Source: Clostridia bacterium (GTDB lineage: Bacteria; Bacillota; Clostridia; Oscillospirales; Acutalibacteraceae). From it: 45,228 bases of DNA. Position numbers and translations under genes: made by a program. The stretch lies in NCBI GenBank assembly GCA_017544665.1, contig JAFYDS010000167.1, positions 1-45,228 of the forward strand. Reading direction: 5' to 3'. Of the stretch, positions 17,703 through 26,335 are shown one piece after another; the first letter of the stretch is position 1, and each line of letters opens with the position of its first letter. The notes beneath the pieces were generated by a model. The model saw nothing but the letters and a program-made list of their open reading frames with translations, was not told where the DNA came from and ran no database searches.

Positions 17703-19204
17703 TGAAGCGCCGCAGTTTTCGACACAATCTGGCGGTCGTCGCGCTTGCGGCGGTCGTTATCGGCGTTGTGACCTTCGCGCTGCTGCTGATCTCCGCGCGA
17801 ACATTCCCTATTTATATGAAGGAAAGTCCGGACGGCTATACCGGCGCGACGGCGGAGATCAAAGACCCCGCCGTTGTGGAAATGGTTTCCGCCGAAAAAA
17901 AAGGCGAACACTGGGTCGTGACGTTCCGCGCGCTGCAGCCGGGTGAAACTGAAGTGGATGTCGCCTTTACCCACAGCGGGGAAGCCTACGGCGATCTGAA
18001 AGACTACTATCACACCTATCTGTACGTCACAAAGGTCGGCACGATTCTGGAGTCGGCCAACAAAGATTTCCACGGGTTCCATATTCTGTGCGGCGGGTTG
18101 TCGGTGTTCTTTCTGTTCGTCGGGATCTATCTGCTTTTGCAGTACCGGCGCCGCGGAAAAACCGATTTCTTTACCTATGACACGGTGCTGAATCTGGGCT
18201 TATCCGGGTTCTTCCTGCTGCACGGCGTGCTGTTTCTCGGATTGCTGCTGTTTTGCATTGTTTACCCCGACGAAGCGATCGGACGGTTGCTGTTTTTAGC
18301 GTTGGAATACGCGATGACGGTCATCGTGCTGGCTTTGCTGCCGGCGGTGCTGGTGCTCGCCGGGGCGCTCGCGATCAGCAACGTCTGGCTGATCCGGCAT
18401 GAGGGCGTGCGCAAAACGAACCTGCTCGCGCTGCTGCTGGCGTGTCTGCTGGTCGGGGGCGTCGGCGTCTGCGTGATCATGGGCTTTGTCAATACGCAGC
18501 TGTTCGCGTTCGATCCGGCTTCCGTGGCGGTCTCCTGTGCACGTACGGCGGTTTCGGTGGTGTTCGTTTATTTCGCCGCCATGCTCGTCGCCACGCAGTA
18601 CTGCTGTGTGATCGCGGCGCGGCGCAAGCCGCCGCTGACGCAGGACTATATCCTGATCCTCGGCTGCGCGATCAAAAAGGACGGAACCCTTTATCCGCTG
18701 ATCAAGGGCCGCGCGGACAAAGCGATCGCCTTTTATCGCGACCAGAAAGAAGCTGCCGGAACGGCGCCTGTGCTGGTCCCGTCCGGCGGGCAGGGCGGCG
18801 ACGAGGTGATCGCCGAGGGCGAAGCCGTGCGCCGCTATCTGCTCTCTGAGGGGATCCCCGAAACGGACATCCTCGCCGAGACGGCATCCAAAAACACCCT
18901 GGAGAATATGCGCTGTTCCAAGGTGCTGATCGAAGCGCAAAAGCAGGATCCCAGCGTGATCTTTTCCACAACAAACTATCATGTTTTCCGCAGCGGTATC
19001 CTCGCGCACGACGCCGGACTCAAAGCCGACGGCATCGCGAGCAAAACAAAGTGGTACTTTTGGCCGAACGCGCAGATCCGGGAATTCGTGGGTCTGCTTG
19101 TGCGGGGCTGGAAGCGGCATCTGATATTGCTGCTGTTGATGCTGGCGTTTTCGCTGGTGTTTTCCAATCTCGGTGCGATCATCGACAGACTGATCTCGAT
19201 GTAG
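17702..19204 (+). CDS. Polytopic membrane protein with C-terminal DUF218/YdcF domain
   Basis: 500 residues. One N-terminal membrane segment, an extracytoplasmic part of about 100 residues, then roughly six membrane helices (residues 120-300). The DUF218 domain follows: YILILGCAIKKDGTLYPLIKGRADKA, LVPSGGQGGDEVIAEGEAVRRYL, ETASKNTLENM and FSTTNYHVFRSG are the hallmarks of the YdcF/SanA/ElyC family. Members are linked to cell-envelope maintenance; the reaction is unsettled. Translational coupling to the preceding phosphatase suggests that both act on the same envelope component. Confidence 0.86.
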   Translation: MKRRSFRHNLAVVALAAVVIGVVTFALLLISARTFPIYMKESPDGYTGATAEIKDPAVVEMVSAEKKGEHWVVTFRALQPGETEVDVAFTHSGEAYGDLKDYYHTYLYVTKVGTILESANKDFHGFHILCGGLSVFFLFVGIYLLLQYRRRGKTDFFTYDTVLNLGLSGFFLLHGVLFLGLLLFCIVYPDEAIGRLLFLALEYAMTVIVLALLPAVLVLAGALAISNVWLIRHEGVRKTNLLALLLACLLVGGVGVCVIMGFVNTQLFAFDPASVAVSCARTAVSVVFVYFAAMLVATQYCCVIAARRKPPLTQDYILILGCAIKKDGTLYPLIKGRADKAIAFYRDQKEAAGTAPVLVPSGGQGGDEVIAEGEAVRRYLLSEGIPETDILAETASKNTLENMRCSKVLIEAQKQDPSVIFSTTNYHVFRSGILAHDAGLKADGIASKTKWYFWPNAQIREFVGLLVRGWKRHLILLLLMLAFSLVFSNLGAIIDRLISM

Positions 19205-19228
19205 GACTTTCAGAAAGGACGTTTCTCT

Positions 19229-20332
19229 ATGAATATCATCGTTGGCTTTATTCTGCTGTTTCTCGCGGCCGAAGCGCTGCTGACACTGGCACAGTATTTC
19301 ATTCGCAAGGGGAAAAAGCACCCGGTGCTGCATATCGTGCTGATCGTCGTCAAGCTGCTTTGCGCTGTCGCGTTCGCCGTGCTTGTGCTGGCGGGACCGG
19401 TACAGCTGCGCAAGGCGCAGCCGTTTCTGATGGCGGCGTATGTCGCGCTGTTCGCGGACGCGGTCGCGGATCTTGTGATCAGTATCGTTTGTGCTGCGCG
19501 CAAGAAGGACCCCTCCTTTGCGGGCTATAAGGTCGTCAGCCTGCTTTGCGGCGCGGCGTTCCTCGCGTTCGGGATCCTGAACATGGAGATTGTGACGCCG
19601 AAGAATCACGAATATACTTCCGAAAAGCTGACAGCGGAACATACGCTGGTGTTTCTTGCCGATCTGCACGTCGGCTCCGCGCAGCCGTTTTCTGTAACAG
19701 AAAAGACCGTGGAAAGCGTCAAGGCGCAAGCGCCGGACTTCGTGGTGCTCGGCGGCGACATCACCGACGATTACACCACGAAAGCGGAAATGGAGGCAAC
19801 CTTCCGCCTGTTCGGGACGATCGGCTGCCCGGTCTATTACGTCTACGGCAACCATGACCGGCAGGGCCACGCCGAATACGCCAACGGCAGACAGTACACC
19901 GAAGAAGAGATGGAACAGGCGATGGCGGACAACGGGATCATAGTTTTGAAAGATACGTTCGCGCAGATTGCGCCGGACCTTCTGCTGCTTGGCAGAGAGG
20001 ACATTTCGGAGGGCGAGAGGCGTGCCGACGCGGCGACGCTCAGCAACCCGGACCGCGACTGCTATCTGATCGTCGCCGACCACCAGCCGACAGAGTTCAA
20101 GACCCAGGCGCTGACTCTCGGGACAGACCTGCAGCTTTCCGGTCACACCCACGCGGGACAGCTCTTCCCGCTGAAGTGGCTCTACGCGCTGATCGGCGGC
20201 TATGTGTACGGCGATTATCAGGAAGGCGACGCCGTCATGAACGTGAGCGCAGGCGCCTGCGGCTGGCGGATGCCGCTGCGGACAGACGCGCGCTGCAATA
20301 TCGAAGTGATTCGGCTCATGCCGCAGTCATAA
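19229..20332 (+). CDS. Membrane metallophosphoesterase, YkuE/YaeI-like
   Basis: 367 residues. Three or four hydrophobic helices fill residues 1-115, followed by a calcineurin-like domain: VFLADLHVGS, VVLGGDITDDYT, YVYGNHDRQG, LIVADHQP and LSGHTHAGQLFPL. The HAGQ form of the last motif is typical of the YkuE/YaeI branch, some members of which act on lipid-linked phosphates such as UDP-diacylglucosamine. That substrate is not implied for a Gram-positive host. AAAGGA precedes the ATG by 9 bases. Confidence 0.88.
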   Translation: MNIIVGFILLFLAAEALLTLAQYFIRKGKKHPVLHIVLIVVKLLCAVAFAVLVLAGPVQLRKAQPFLMAAYVALFADAVADLVISIVCAARKKDPSFAGYKVVSLLCGAAFLAFGILNMEIVTPKNHEYTSEKLTAEHTLVFLADLHVGSAQPFSVTEKTVESVKAQAPDFVVLGGDITDDYTTKAEMEATFRLFGTIGCPVYYVYGNHDRQGHAEYANGRQYTEEEMEQAMADNGIIVLKDTFAQIAPDLLLLGREDISEGERRADAATLSNPDRDCYLIVADHQPTEFKTQALTLGTDLQLSGHTHAGQLFPLKWLYALIGGYVYGDYQEGDAVMNVSAGACGWRMPLRTDARCNIEVIRLMPQS

Positions 20333-20355
20333 CCGGACGCAAAGGAGATTTACAA

Positions 20356-20931
20356 ATGCAATACTCAGTTTTGGAACAGGCCATCCGGTTTGCGGTCGAT
20401 GCCCACGCCGGGCAAAAACGCAAGGACGGGTCGCCGTTCATCCTGCACCCGCTCGAGGACGCCGCCATCGTCAGTACGCTGACAGACGACCTCGAGGTAA
20501 TCGCGGCGGCCGTACTGCACGATACCGTCGAGGATACAAAAACGACGCTGAACGATATCATGCAGACCTTCGGTCCGCGTGTGCATGCGCTCGTGAAGGG
20601 AGAGACGGAAAACAAGCGTCCTGCGCTGCCGCCGTGGGAGACATGGAAGATCCGCAAGGAGGAGTCGCTGGCGGATCTGGCGTCAGCCGACGACCCCGCG
20701 ATCCGCATCCTCTGGCTCGGCGACAAGCTTGCCAATATGCGGGCGCTCTACCGGGCGCATATTGCAAAGGGACAGGCCGCGTTTGACCGGTTCAACATCC
20801 ATGACCCGCTGGCGCACAAATGGTACTACGGCGAAATTTTACGGCTGCTGGAGCCGCTTGCGGCCACGGCGGCGTACAAGGAATACAGCACACTCTACCA
20901 CGCAATCTTTGACGAATATAAAGGAGAATGA
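20356..20931 (+). CDS. HD-domain protein, small (p)ppGpp hydrolase-like
   Basis: 191 residues holding only the hydrolase half of RelA/SpoT proteins. Blocks: HAGQKRKDGSPFILHPLEDAAI (metal His in HPLE), AAAVLHDTVEDT (HD and ED pairs), FGPRVHALVKGETE and LWLGDKLANMRAL, a variant of KLADRLHNMR. There is no synthetase or regulatory domain, so it resembles MESH1-type or small alarmone hydrolases that remove the 3' pyrophosphate of (p)ppGpp; other nucleotides are possible. The start is ATG 20356, 8 bases after AAAGGAG at 20341-20347. Its stop overlaps the ribosome binding region of the STAS-kinase gene. Confidence 0.84.
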   Translation: MQYSVLEQAIRFAVDAHAGQKRKDGSPFILHPLEDAAIVSTLTDDLEVIAAAVLHDTVEDTKTTLNDIMQTFGPRVHALVKGETENKRPALPPWETWKIRKEESLADLASADDPAIRILWLGDKLANMRALYRAHIAKGQAAFDRFNIHDPLAHKWYYGEILRLLEPLAATAAYKEYSTLYHAIFDEYKGE

Positions 20932-20933
20932 CC

Positions 20934-22112
20934 ATGTTTCAGATGACCGCAAAACAGGAAGACAACCAACTGACCCTCGCCCTTGCCGGGCGGATCGATT
21001 CCACTAACGCTGCCGCCGCGGAAGCCGAGATCAACGGCGCTGCCGCCGGCTTTGCGGGCGCGCTGGTGCTTGATATCGAAAAGCTGGACTATATCTCCAG
21101 CGCCGGGCTGCGCGTGATTTTGCGCCTCAAAAAGAGCAATGCCGACACGAAGATCATCAACGCCTCCTCCGAGGTGTACGAGATTTTCGATATGACCGGC
21201 TTTACAGAAATGATGGAGATCGCCAAAGCCTACCGCAAGCTGTCTGTGGACGGCTGCGAAGTGATCGGCGAAGGCGCAAACGGCAAGGTTTACCGGATCG
21301 ACGCAGACACGATCGTCAAGGTCTATAAGAACCACGACGCGCTGGAAGAGATCCACAACGAGCGCGAGCTTGCCCGCAAGGCATTCGTGATGGGCGTCCC
21401 GACGGCGATTCCCTACGATGTGGTGCAGGTGGGCGACCTTTACGGTTCCGTGTTCGAGCTGCTGAACGCGAAATCCTTCGCGAAGCTGATGATCGAGGAT
21501 CCGTCCAAAACGGACGAACTGGCGAAAGCAAGCGTCGATATTCTCAAAACGATGCACAGCACGATGCTCAAGCCCGGCGAACTGCCCGACAAAAAGAAAG
21601 AAGCCGTCGTCTGGGCGGAGTACTGTCTGGACCATCTGCCGGCAGACGTCGGCGAGAAGCTGGTCGCGCTTGTCAAGGCAGTGCCCGACACGCTGAATAT
21701 GCTTCACGGTGACTACCACATCAAGAACATCATGCAGCAAAACGGCGAAAACCTGCTGATCGATATGGATACGCTTGCCATGGGACATCCGATCTTTGAG
21801 TTTTCCGCGATCTACGCCGCCTATATTGGTTTCTCCTGTATCGACCCCGACAACGTATACAAGTTTATCGGCATTCCCGCCTCGCAGGCAAAGCAGTTCT
21901 GGCAGGCGACGCTCAAATACTACTTTGCCGGCGCGGATGAAGCGGCGCTGCGGGATATCGAAAACAAATCGGCGGTCATCTGCTACGCGCGGCTGCTGCG
22001 CCGCACGTTCCGCAAAGCCAAAGAAGATGAGGACTACAAAGCGAAAATGATCGCATTCTGCAAGCAGGCGCTTTGCGACCTTGTGCCGCAGATCGATTCG
22101 CTTTCATTTTGA
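20934..22112 (+). CDS. STAS domain fused to a phosphotransferase (APH-like kinase) domain
   Basis: 392 residues. Residues 1-100 are a STAS (anti-sigma-antagonist type) domain with LDIEKLDYISSAGLRVILRL, including the Ser that partner-switching kinases phosphorylate. Residues 105-390 are an aminoglycoside-phosphotransferase/protein-kinase-like domain: glycine loop IGEGANGKVYRI, Lys in TIVKVYKN, catalytic loop LHGDYHIKNIM (HGDxxxxN) and LLIDMDT as the metal block. All key residues are present. The substrate is unknown. ATG 20934 is 7 bases after AAGGAG; the ATG at 20928 sits too close. It is immediately followed by a free STAS protein and an RsbU/RsbW-type sensor. Confidence 0.87.
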   Translation: MFQMTAKQEDNQLTLALAGRIDSTNAAAAEAEINGAAAGFAGALVLDIEKLDYISSAGLRVILRLKKSNADTKIINASSEVYEIFDMTGFTEMMEIAKAYRKLSVDGCEVIGEGANGKVYRIDADTIVKVYKNHDALEEIHNERELARKAFVMGVPTAIPYDVVQVGDLYGSVFELLNAKSFAKLMIEDPSKTDELAKASVDILKTMHSTMLKPGELPDKKKEAVVWAEYCLDHLPADVGEKLVALVKAVPDTLNMLHGDYHIKNIMQQNGENLLIDMDTLAMGHPIFEFSAIYAAYIGFSCIDPDNVYKFIGIPASQAKQFWQATLKYYFAGADEAALRDIENKSAVICYARLLRRTFRKAKEDEDYKAKMIAFCKQALCDLVPQIDSLSF

Positions 22113-22127
22113 ACGAGGTGACAAAAC

Positions 22128-22445
22128 ATGGATATTACAACAAACAAAAACGGTACGGCGCTGACAATTTGTATTTCCGGCAGACTGGACACCCAGACCG
22201 CGCCTGCGCTGGAAAAGACGCTGGATGACAATCTCCCCGGTGCAACCTCTATCACGTTCGATTTGGCGGGGCTGACCTATACGTCCTCTGCCGGTCTGCG
22301 TGTGTTTATGAAAGCGCGCAAGGCCATGCAGGGGCAGGACGACGTGCGGCTGATTCATGTGTGCGACGATATCATAGAAATCCTGGAGATGACAGGGTTT
22401 ACAGAGCTGATGACGGTTGAAAAAGACGATGAAACCCTGAAATGA
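22128..22445 (+). CDS. STAS-domain anti-sigma factor antagonist
   Basis: 105 residues, a single STAS domain with ITFDLAGLTYTSSAGLRVFMKA; the Ser-Ser-Ala-Gly segment carries the predicted phosphorylation site. Proteins of this type (SpoIIAA/RsbV) bind an RsbW-type kinase when dephosphorylated and release its partner. It lies between the STAS-kinase fusion and the phosphatase/kinase sensor, which are its obvious partners. GAGGTG precedes the ATG by 7 bases. Confidence 0.93.
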   Translation: MDITTNKNGTALTICISGRLDTQTAPALEKTLDDNLPGATSITFDLAGLTYTSSAGLRVFMKARKAMQGQDDVRLIHVCDDIIEILEMTGFTELMTVEKDDETLK

Positions 22446-22490
22446 GAATGCAGGTGAAACGCGAAAACAATCGCTGGGAGGCACAACAAT

Positions 22491-25025
22491 TTGAAGATAG
22501 GTAAAAAACTGATCATATCATTGCTCGCGCTGACGCTCGGCACGTTGCTGATCGTCTTTGCCGGGTTCTACGCGATCATAGGCGACTTGCGGGGGGACAT
22601 CCAGACGCAGTATGAGAAAATCAGAACAGGCGCGGAGCAGACCATAGAGGAAGGCCTGTATGCACAGGATTCCGATTCGCTCGGGGTCTTGGCGGACATG
22701 CAGATAGAGGTGACGGATTCCCGCCTGGGTATCGTGTCGGACGCGGTCAGGCAGTCGGCGGAATATGCCGAAAAGCTCTACGCTTCGCCGGCGGACTACC
22801 TGAACTCCGCCTATGATCCCGTACATTTGTCAAAGGCGCCGGATACGCTCTCTGCGCGGTACATGTTCAGCGCGGGGGTCCAGGAGACCGATAAGCTTTA
22901 TGAAGAGTTGAAGCTCCTGTCGAATATGGAGGAAATCTTCGCGCCGATCATGAAATACAACAGCCGGTTTCTCGACAACCTCTATGTCGGTACCGCCAGC
23001 GGGATCTTCTATCAGTACACGGACAACAACGTGTTTCTTGAAAAATATGTGGTGACGCAACGGCACTGGTACCTGAACTCGACCGCCTCGCCCGATGAAG
23101 TCATGTGGAAAGAGACGGAAATCGATTCCTACGGAAGACCTTGCATCACGGCGTCCATCGCCGTCAAGAACCCCGCGGGAAAGGTTGTTGCCGTTGTGGC
23201 GGCCGACGTGAAATTCGAACAGATGATGTCCAACGTGATCGGCAGCGGTCTCGGAGAAACAGGAACGACCTTCCTTCTCGGCAAAACAAGGGATCTGCTG
23301 GCGTACAGCGATTTCATGAAGGACGTCGAAGCGCACGGCGGGTTGTACAATGCGTTTGAAGATCACTTTGCCGATCCGGAAACCGTGCGGAAACAGATCG
23401 AAGATTGCGCGTTCGGCGACGGAGAGGCGTTTCCTGCCGAGCTGGACGGCAAAGAGATCTACATGACCGCCCGCGAGATTCCCTCCACCGGCTGGCTGCT
23501 TTGCACCGCGATCAACGCGGAAGAGGTCACGGAGCCCATCGGAGCGGTCACTGCGCAATCCGATGAGTTGTTCGACGACGCGCGCAAGGAAATGACAGCC
23601 GAATTCAAAACCATGATCCTGAAAGCAGCCATTGCCTTCGTTATGATTGTGCTGCTTGTCGCCGTGATCGCCTATTTCATTTCGCGCACTATTTCAAAGC
23701 CCATCGTCAAGCTGACAGACACGGTGAAAAGTACCGGCAAAGGCGATTTCGACAAGAAATCGGATATCGATACCCGCGACGAGATCGGCGACCTTGCGCG
23801 CGGCTTCAACAAGATGCAGGATGATCTGAAGCTCTATACAGAGAATCTGAAGACCGTCACCGCCGACAAGGAACGGATCAGTGCCGAACTGAATGTGGCA
23901 ACGCAGATCCAGGCGGATATGCTTCCGCGGATCTTCCCGCCGTTCCCGCAGAAAAAAGAGATCGATCTTTACGCCTCCATGACGCCCGCGAAGGAGGTCG
24001 GCGGCGACTTCTATGACTTTTTCCTGATCGATGACGACCATCTGGCTTTGGTGATGGCGGACGTTTCCGGCAAGGGCGTTCCCGCGGCGCTGTTCATGAT
24101 GGTCACCAAGATTCTGATCAACGAGCGCACGCTTTCGGGCGACACGCCGGCTGAGATCCTTTCTGTGGTCAACGACCGTATCTGTGCCAATAACGATGCA
24201 GATATGTTCGTCACGGTCTGGCTCGGCATCTTAGAGATTTCCACCGGGAAGATTACCGCCGCCAACGCCGGGCACGACGACCCTGCGGTTTACAGAGCGG
24301 GCGGCGAATTTGCCATTGTCAAGAATCGGCACGGGCCCGTGATCGGCGCCATGGAAGGCATGGTCTATCATGACTTCACGATCGATCTGCAGCCGGGTGA
24401 CAAGCTGTTTTTATACACAGACGGCGTGCCGGAAGCGACCAACGCGGATGAGAAAATGTTCACCCTTGACGGGATGCTGAACGTGTTGAACGAGAGCAGG
24501 GATCTGTCGCCGCAGGAGATCCTCGGCGCCGTATGGGACCGCGTGAACGCCTTCGTGGGCGACGCGCCGCAGTTCGACGACCTGACGATGCTTTGTATCG
24601 AATTGAAAGAACTTGGATCGGATATGAAGACGCGGGTGTTTCCGGCGGAAAACGACAAGCTGCACGAAGTGAGCGCGTTTGTGGGTGAATACCTCGAGGC
24701 GCATGACTGCCCCATGAAAACGCAGATGCAGATCGACCTGTGTCTGGAGGAAGTCTTTGTCAATATCGCGAACTACGCCTATGGAGACGGAAAGGGCGAC
24801 GTGGAAGTGCGGCTCAGCGCAAAGGACAACACGGTGACGCTGACGCTGATCGACAAGGGCAAAGCGTTCGACCCGTTGCAGCGCGAAGATCCGGACGTGT
24901 CCCTCTCCGCTGAGGCGCGCAAAATCGGCGGACTCGGTATCTTCCTTGTCAAGAAGAATATGGACAAGGTCGACTACCGCCGCGAGGACGACAAAAACAT
25001 CATCACGATGCAGAAAAGCTGGTAA
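22491..25025 (+). CDS. Membrane sensor with HAMP, PP2C/SpoIIE phosphatase and RsbW-type ATPase domains
   Basis: 844 residues. Order: membrane helix (6-30), an extracytoplasmic Cache-like sensor (about 35-370, with YVVTQRHWYLNSTAS and GRPCITASIAV), second helix (375-396), HAMP (397-447), short coiled linker, PP2C/SpoIIE phosphatase (EVGGDFYDFF near 502, MADVSGKG near 521, LYTDGVPEATN near 640, FDDLTML near 696), then a HATPase domain of the RsbW/SpoIIAB kind (N-box LEEVFVNIANYAY near 751, DKGKAFDP, GGLGIFLVKKN). One chain therefore carries both the phosphatase and the kinase of a partner-switching pathway. The start is TTG, 9 bases after GGGAGG (22476-22481). No sigma factor is nearby. Confidence 0.92.
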   Translation: MKIGKKLIISLLALTLGTLLIVFAGFYAIIGDLRGDIQTQYEKIRTGAEQTIEEGLYAQDSDSLGVLADMQIEVTDSRLGIVSDAVRQSAEYAEKLYASPADYLNSAYDPVHLSKAPDTLSARYMFSAGVQETDKLYEELKLLSNMEEIFAPIMKYNSRFLDNLYVGTASGIFYQYTDNNVFLEKYVVTQRHWYLNSTASPDEVMWKETEIDSYGRPCITASIAVKNPAGKVVAVVAADVKFEQMMSNVIGSGLGETGTTFLLGKTRDLLAYSDFMKDVEAHGGLYNAFEDHFADPETVRKQIEDCAFGDGEAFPAELDGKEIYMTAREIPSTGWLLCTAINAEEVTEPIGAVTAQSDELFDDARKEMTAEFKTMILKAAIAFVMIVLLVAVIAYFISRTISKPIVKLTDTVKSTGKGDFDKKSDIDTRDEIGDLARGFNKMQDDLKLYTENLKTVTADKERISAELNVATQIQADMLPRIFPPFPQKKEIDLYASMTPAKEVGGDFYDFFLIDDDHLALVMADVSGKGVPAALFMMVTKILINERTLSGDTPAEILSVVNDRICANNDADMFVTVWLGILEISTGKITAANAGHDDPAVYRAGGEFAIVKNRHGPVIGAMEGMVYHDFTIDLQPGDKLFLYTDGVPEATNADEKMFTLDGMLNVLNESRDLSPQEILGAVWDRVNAFVGDAPQFDDLTMLCIELKELGSDMKTRVFPAENDKLHEVSAFVGEYLEAHDCPMKTQMQIDLCLEEVFVNIANYAYGDGKGDVEVRLSAKDNTVTLTLIDKGKAFDPLQREDPDVSLSAEARKIGGLGIFLVKKNMDKVDYRREDDKNIITMQKSW

Positions 25026-25066
25026 GCGGCTATACCGCAGCTTCGCTGAATGATACCATAAGAAAC

Positions 25067-25101
25067 AACCGACCGGGACTCCTGCGGAGCTCCGGTCGGT
25101 T
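25067..25101. terminator. Bidirectional terminator between convergent operons
   Basis: AACCGACCGG (25067-25076) pairs perfectly with CCGGTCGGTT (25092-25101), and the loop can pair further (CTCC with GGAG). T-rich bases follow on both strands. It separates the plus-strand regulatory operon (stop 25025) from the minus-strand operon (stop 25126). Confidence 0.88.
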
Positions 25102-25125
25102 TACTGTTGTTAAAAAGTAGTGAGA

Positions 25126-26334
25126 TTATTTCGCGGGCGGCACGTTCAGTACAAGATCCGTCAGCGGGAAGCTGCAGCAGGGATGGATACAGCCGAACTG
25201 TTTGTCTGCAAGGCGGCGGTATTCCAGCTGCCGCGGCACATAGACTTCGCCCGAGAGCAGATGGGAGTGGCAGAACCCGCATTCGCCGCTGCGGCAGCGG
25301 GAAGGCACGGCGATCCCGTTCTTTTCGAGGATCTGCATGACGGAATCTGCGGACGATCCCGTGACGGTCGTTGTTTCGTCCTGAATCGTGACGGTGATCT
25401 GTACCGTCGCCGGGACGTCGGACGGGTAATCGTCCTGCGATGCCGGGTTGTGGAACTCGCCGAACATCTCGTGGCGGATGTACTTCTTCGGCAGCTGCAG
25501 CGTTTCCAGCTCTTTGTCCACGAAAGCGTACATCTGCTGCGGACCGCAAAGGAAGACGGAGTACGGCGCGTCGGCCGGCGCGTATTTTTGGATCAGCGCC
25601 GCCGTGAGAAAGCCCTGTTCCGCGCCCGGCAAGGCCGCTGCCGCGTCGGGGTCGCTGAGAACGTGCACCACGCGGACCTTGTCTGTTTTGGCGGCGATCG
25701 TATCCAGTTCTTCACGGAAGAGGATGCTCTCCGCGTTGCGGCTGCCGTACAGCAGCGTCATCGAAAAGTCTTCGTCTCCGTCCGCAATGGCGTGCGCCAT
25801 CGACAGGAAGGGCGTGATGCCGCTGCCGCCCGCGAGACAGATGACGTCCCCGGCGTCGCGCAGGGGCTGATAGTCGAAGTTACCCGACGGCGCGGAGACC
25901 TCCACTTCGGTCCCGACCGCCCAGTGCTCGAGAATGTACTGCGACATCAGACCGCCGTCCACGCGCTTGATCGTCAGCTCATACTGACCGTTCAGCGCGT
26001 CCCGCGGCGCAGAGGAGAGCGAATAGGCGCGGGTGACGGGCATACCGGCGATCGTTTCAAAGACGGTCAGATACTTGCCCGCGCTGAACCACGCGAGGGC
26101 TTCGGTGCCGCGCGCCGGGTCCGGCACGAGGGTGAAACTCTTGCAGTCCGCCGCGCGTTCCGTCACGGCGGCGACCTTCAGATACTGCCGATGGGGGTGT
26201 AGGGCGCGCGCGATCACCCGCGCCTGGTCGGAGCCTGCGGGGAGCGCGGCGGGCGCCGCTTCAAATCTTGCCTGCCGCGCCTTGAGCATCGGCAGAAACG
26301 CTTTCGCTTTCAGCGATTTGATCGGACTTGCCAT
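25126..26334 (-). CDS. Ferredoxin-NAD(P)+ reductase-like flavoprotein with C-terminal [2Fe-2S] ferredoxin domain
   Basis: 402 residues. After a basic, Ala-rich N-terminal stretch of about 50 residues come the FAD domain with TRAYSLSSAP, the NAD(P) domain with LAGGSGITPF and VFLCGPQQMY, and a plant-type [2Fe-2S] domain with CRSGECGFC (C-x4-C-x2-C) and a later Cys in FGCIHPCC. This is the layout of oxygenase-reductase-type electron transfer proteins, which pass electrons from NAD(P)H through FAD to an iron-sulfur cluster. It starts one base after the stop of the CrtI/RetSat-like gene, so the two are tightly coupled and this protein may be its electron donor or acceptor. Last gene of the minus-strand run. 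Confidence 0.9.
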   Translation of the reverse strand: MASPIKSLKAKAFLPMLKARQARFEAAPAALPAGSDQARVIARALHPHRQYLKVAAVTERAADCKSFTLVPDPARGTEALAWFSAGKYLTVFETIAGMPVTRAYSLSSAPRDALNGQYELTIKRVDGGLMSQYILEHWAVGTEVEVSAPSGNFDYQPLRDAGDVICLAGGSGITPFLSMAHAIADGDEDFSMTLLYGSRNAESILFREELDTIAAKTDKVRVVHVLSDPDAAAALPGAEQGFLTAALIQKYAPADAPYSVFLCGPQQMYAFVDKELETLQLPKKYIRHEMFGEFHNPASQDDYPSDVPATVQITVTIQDETTTVTGSSADSVMQILEKNGIAVPSRCRSGECGFCHSHLLSGEVYVPRQLEYRRLADKQFGCIHPCCSFPLTDLVLNVPPAK

Positions 26335-26335
26335 C

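Noticed and set aside
20176-20355. Upstream extension of the HD-domain gene
   Set aside because: It overlaps the 3' part of the metallophosphoesterase gene, encodes Arg-rich sequence unlike the family, and ATG 20356 has a perfect AAAGGAG.
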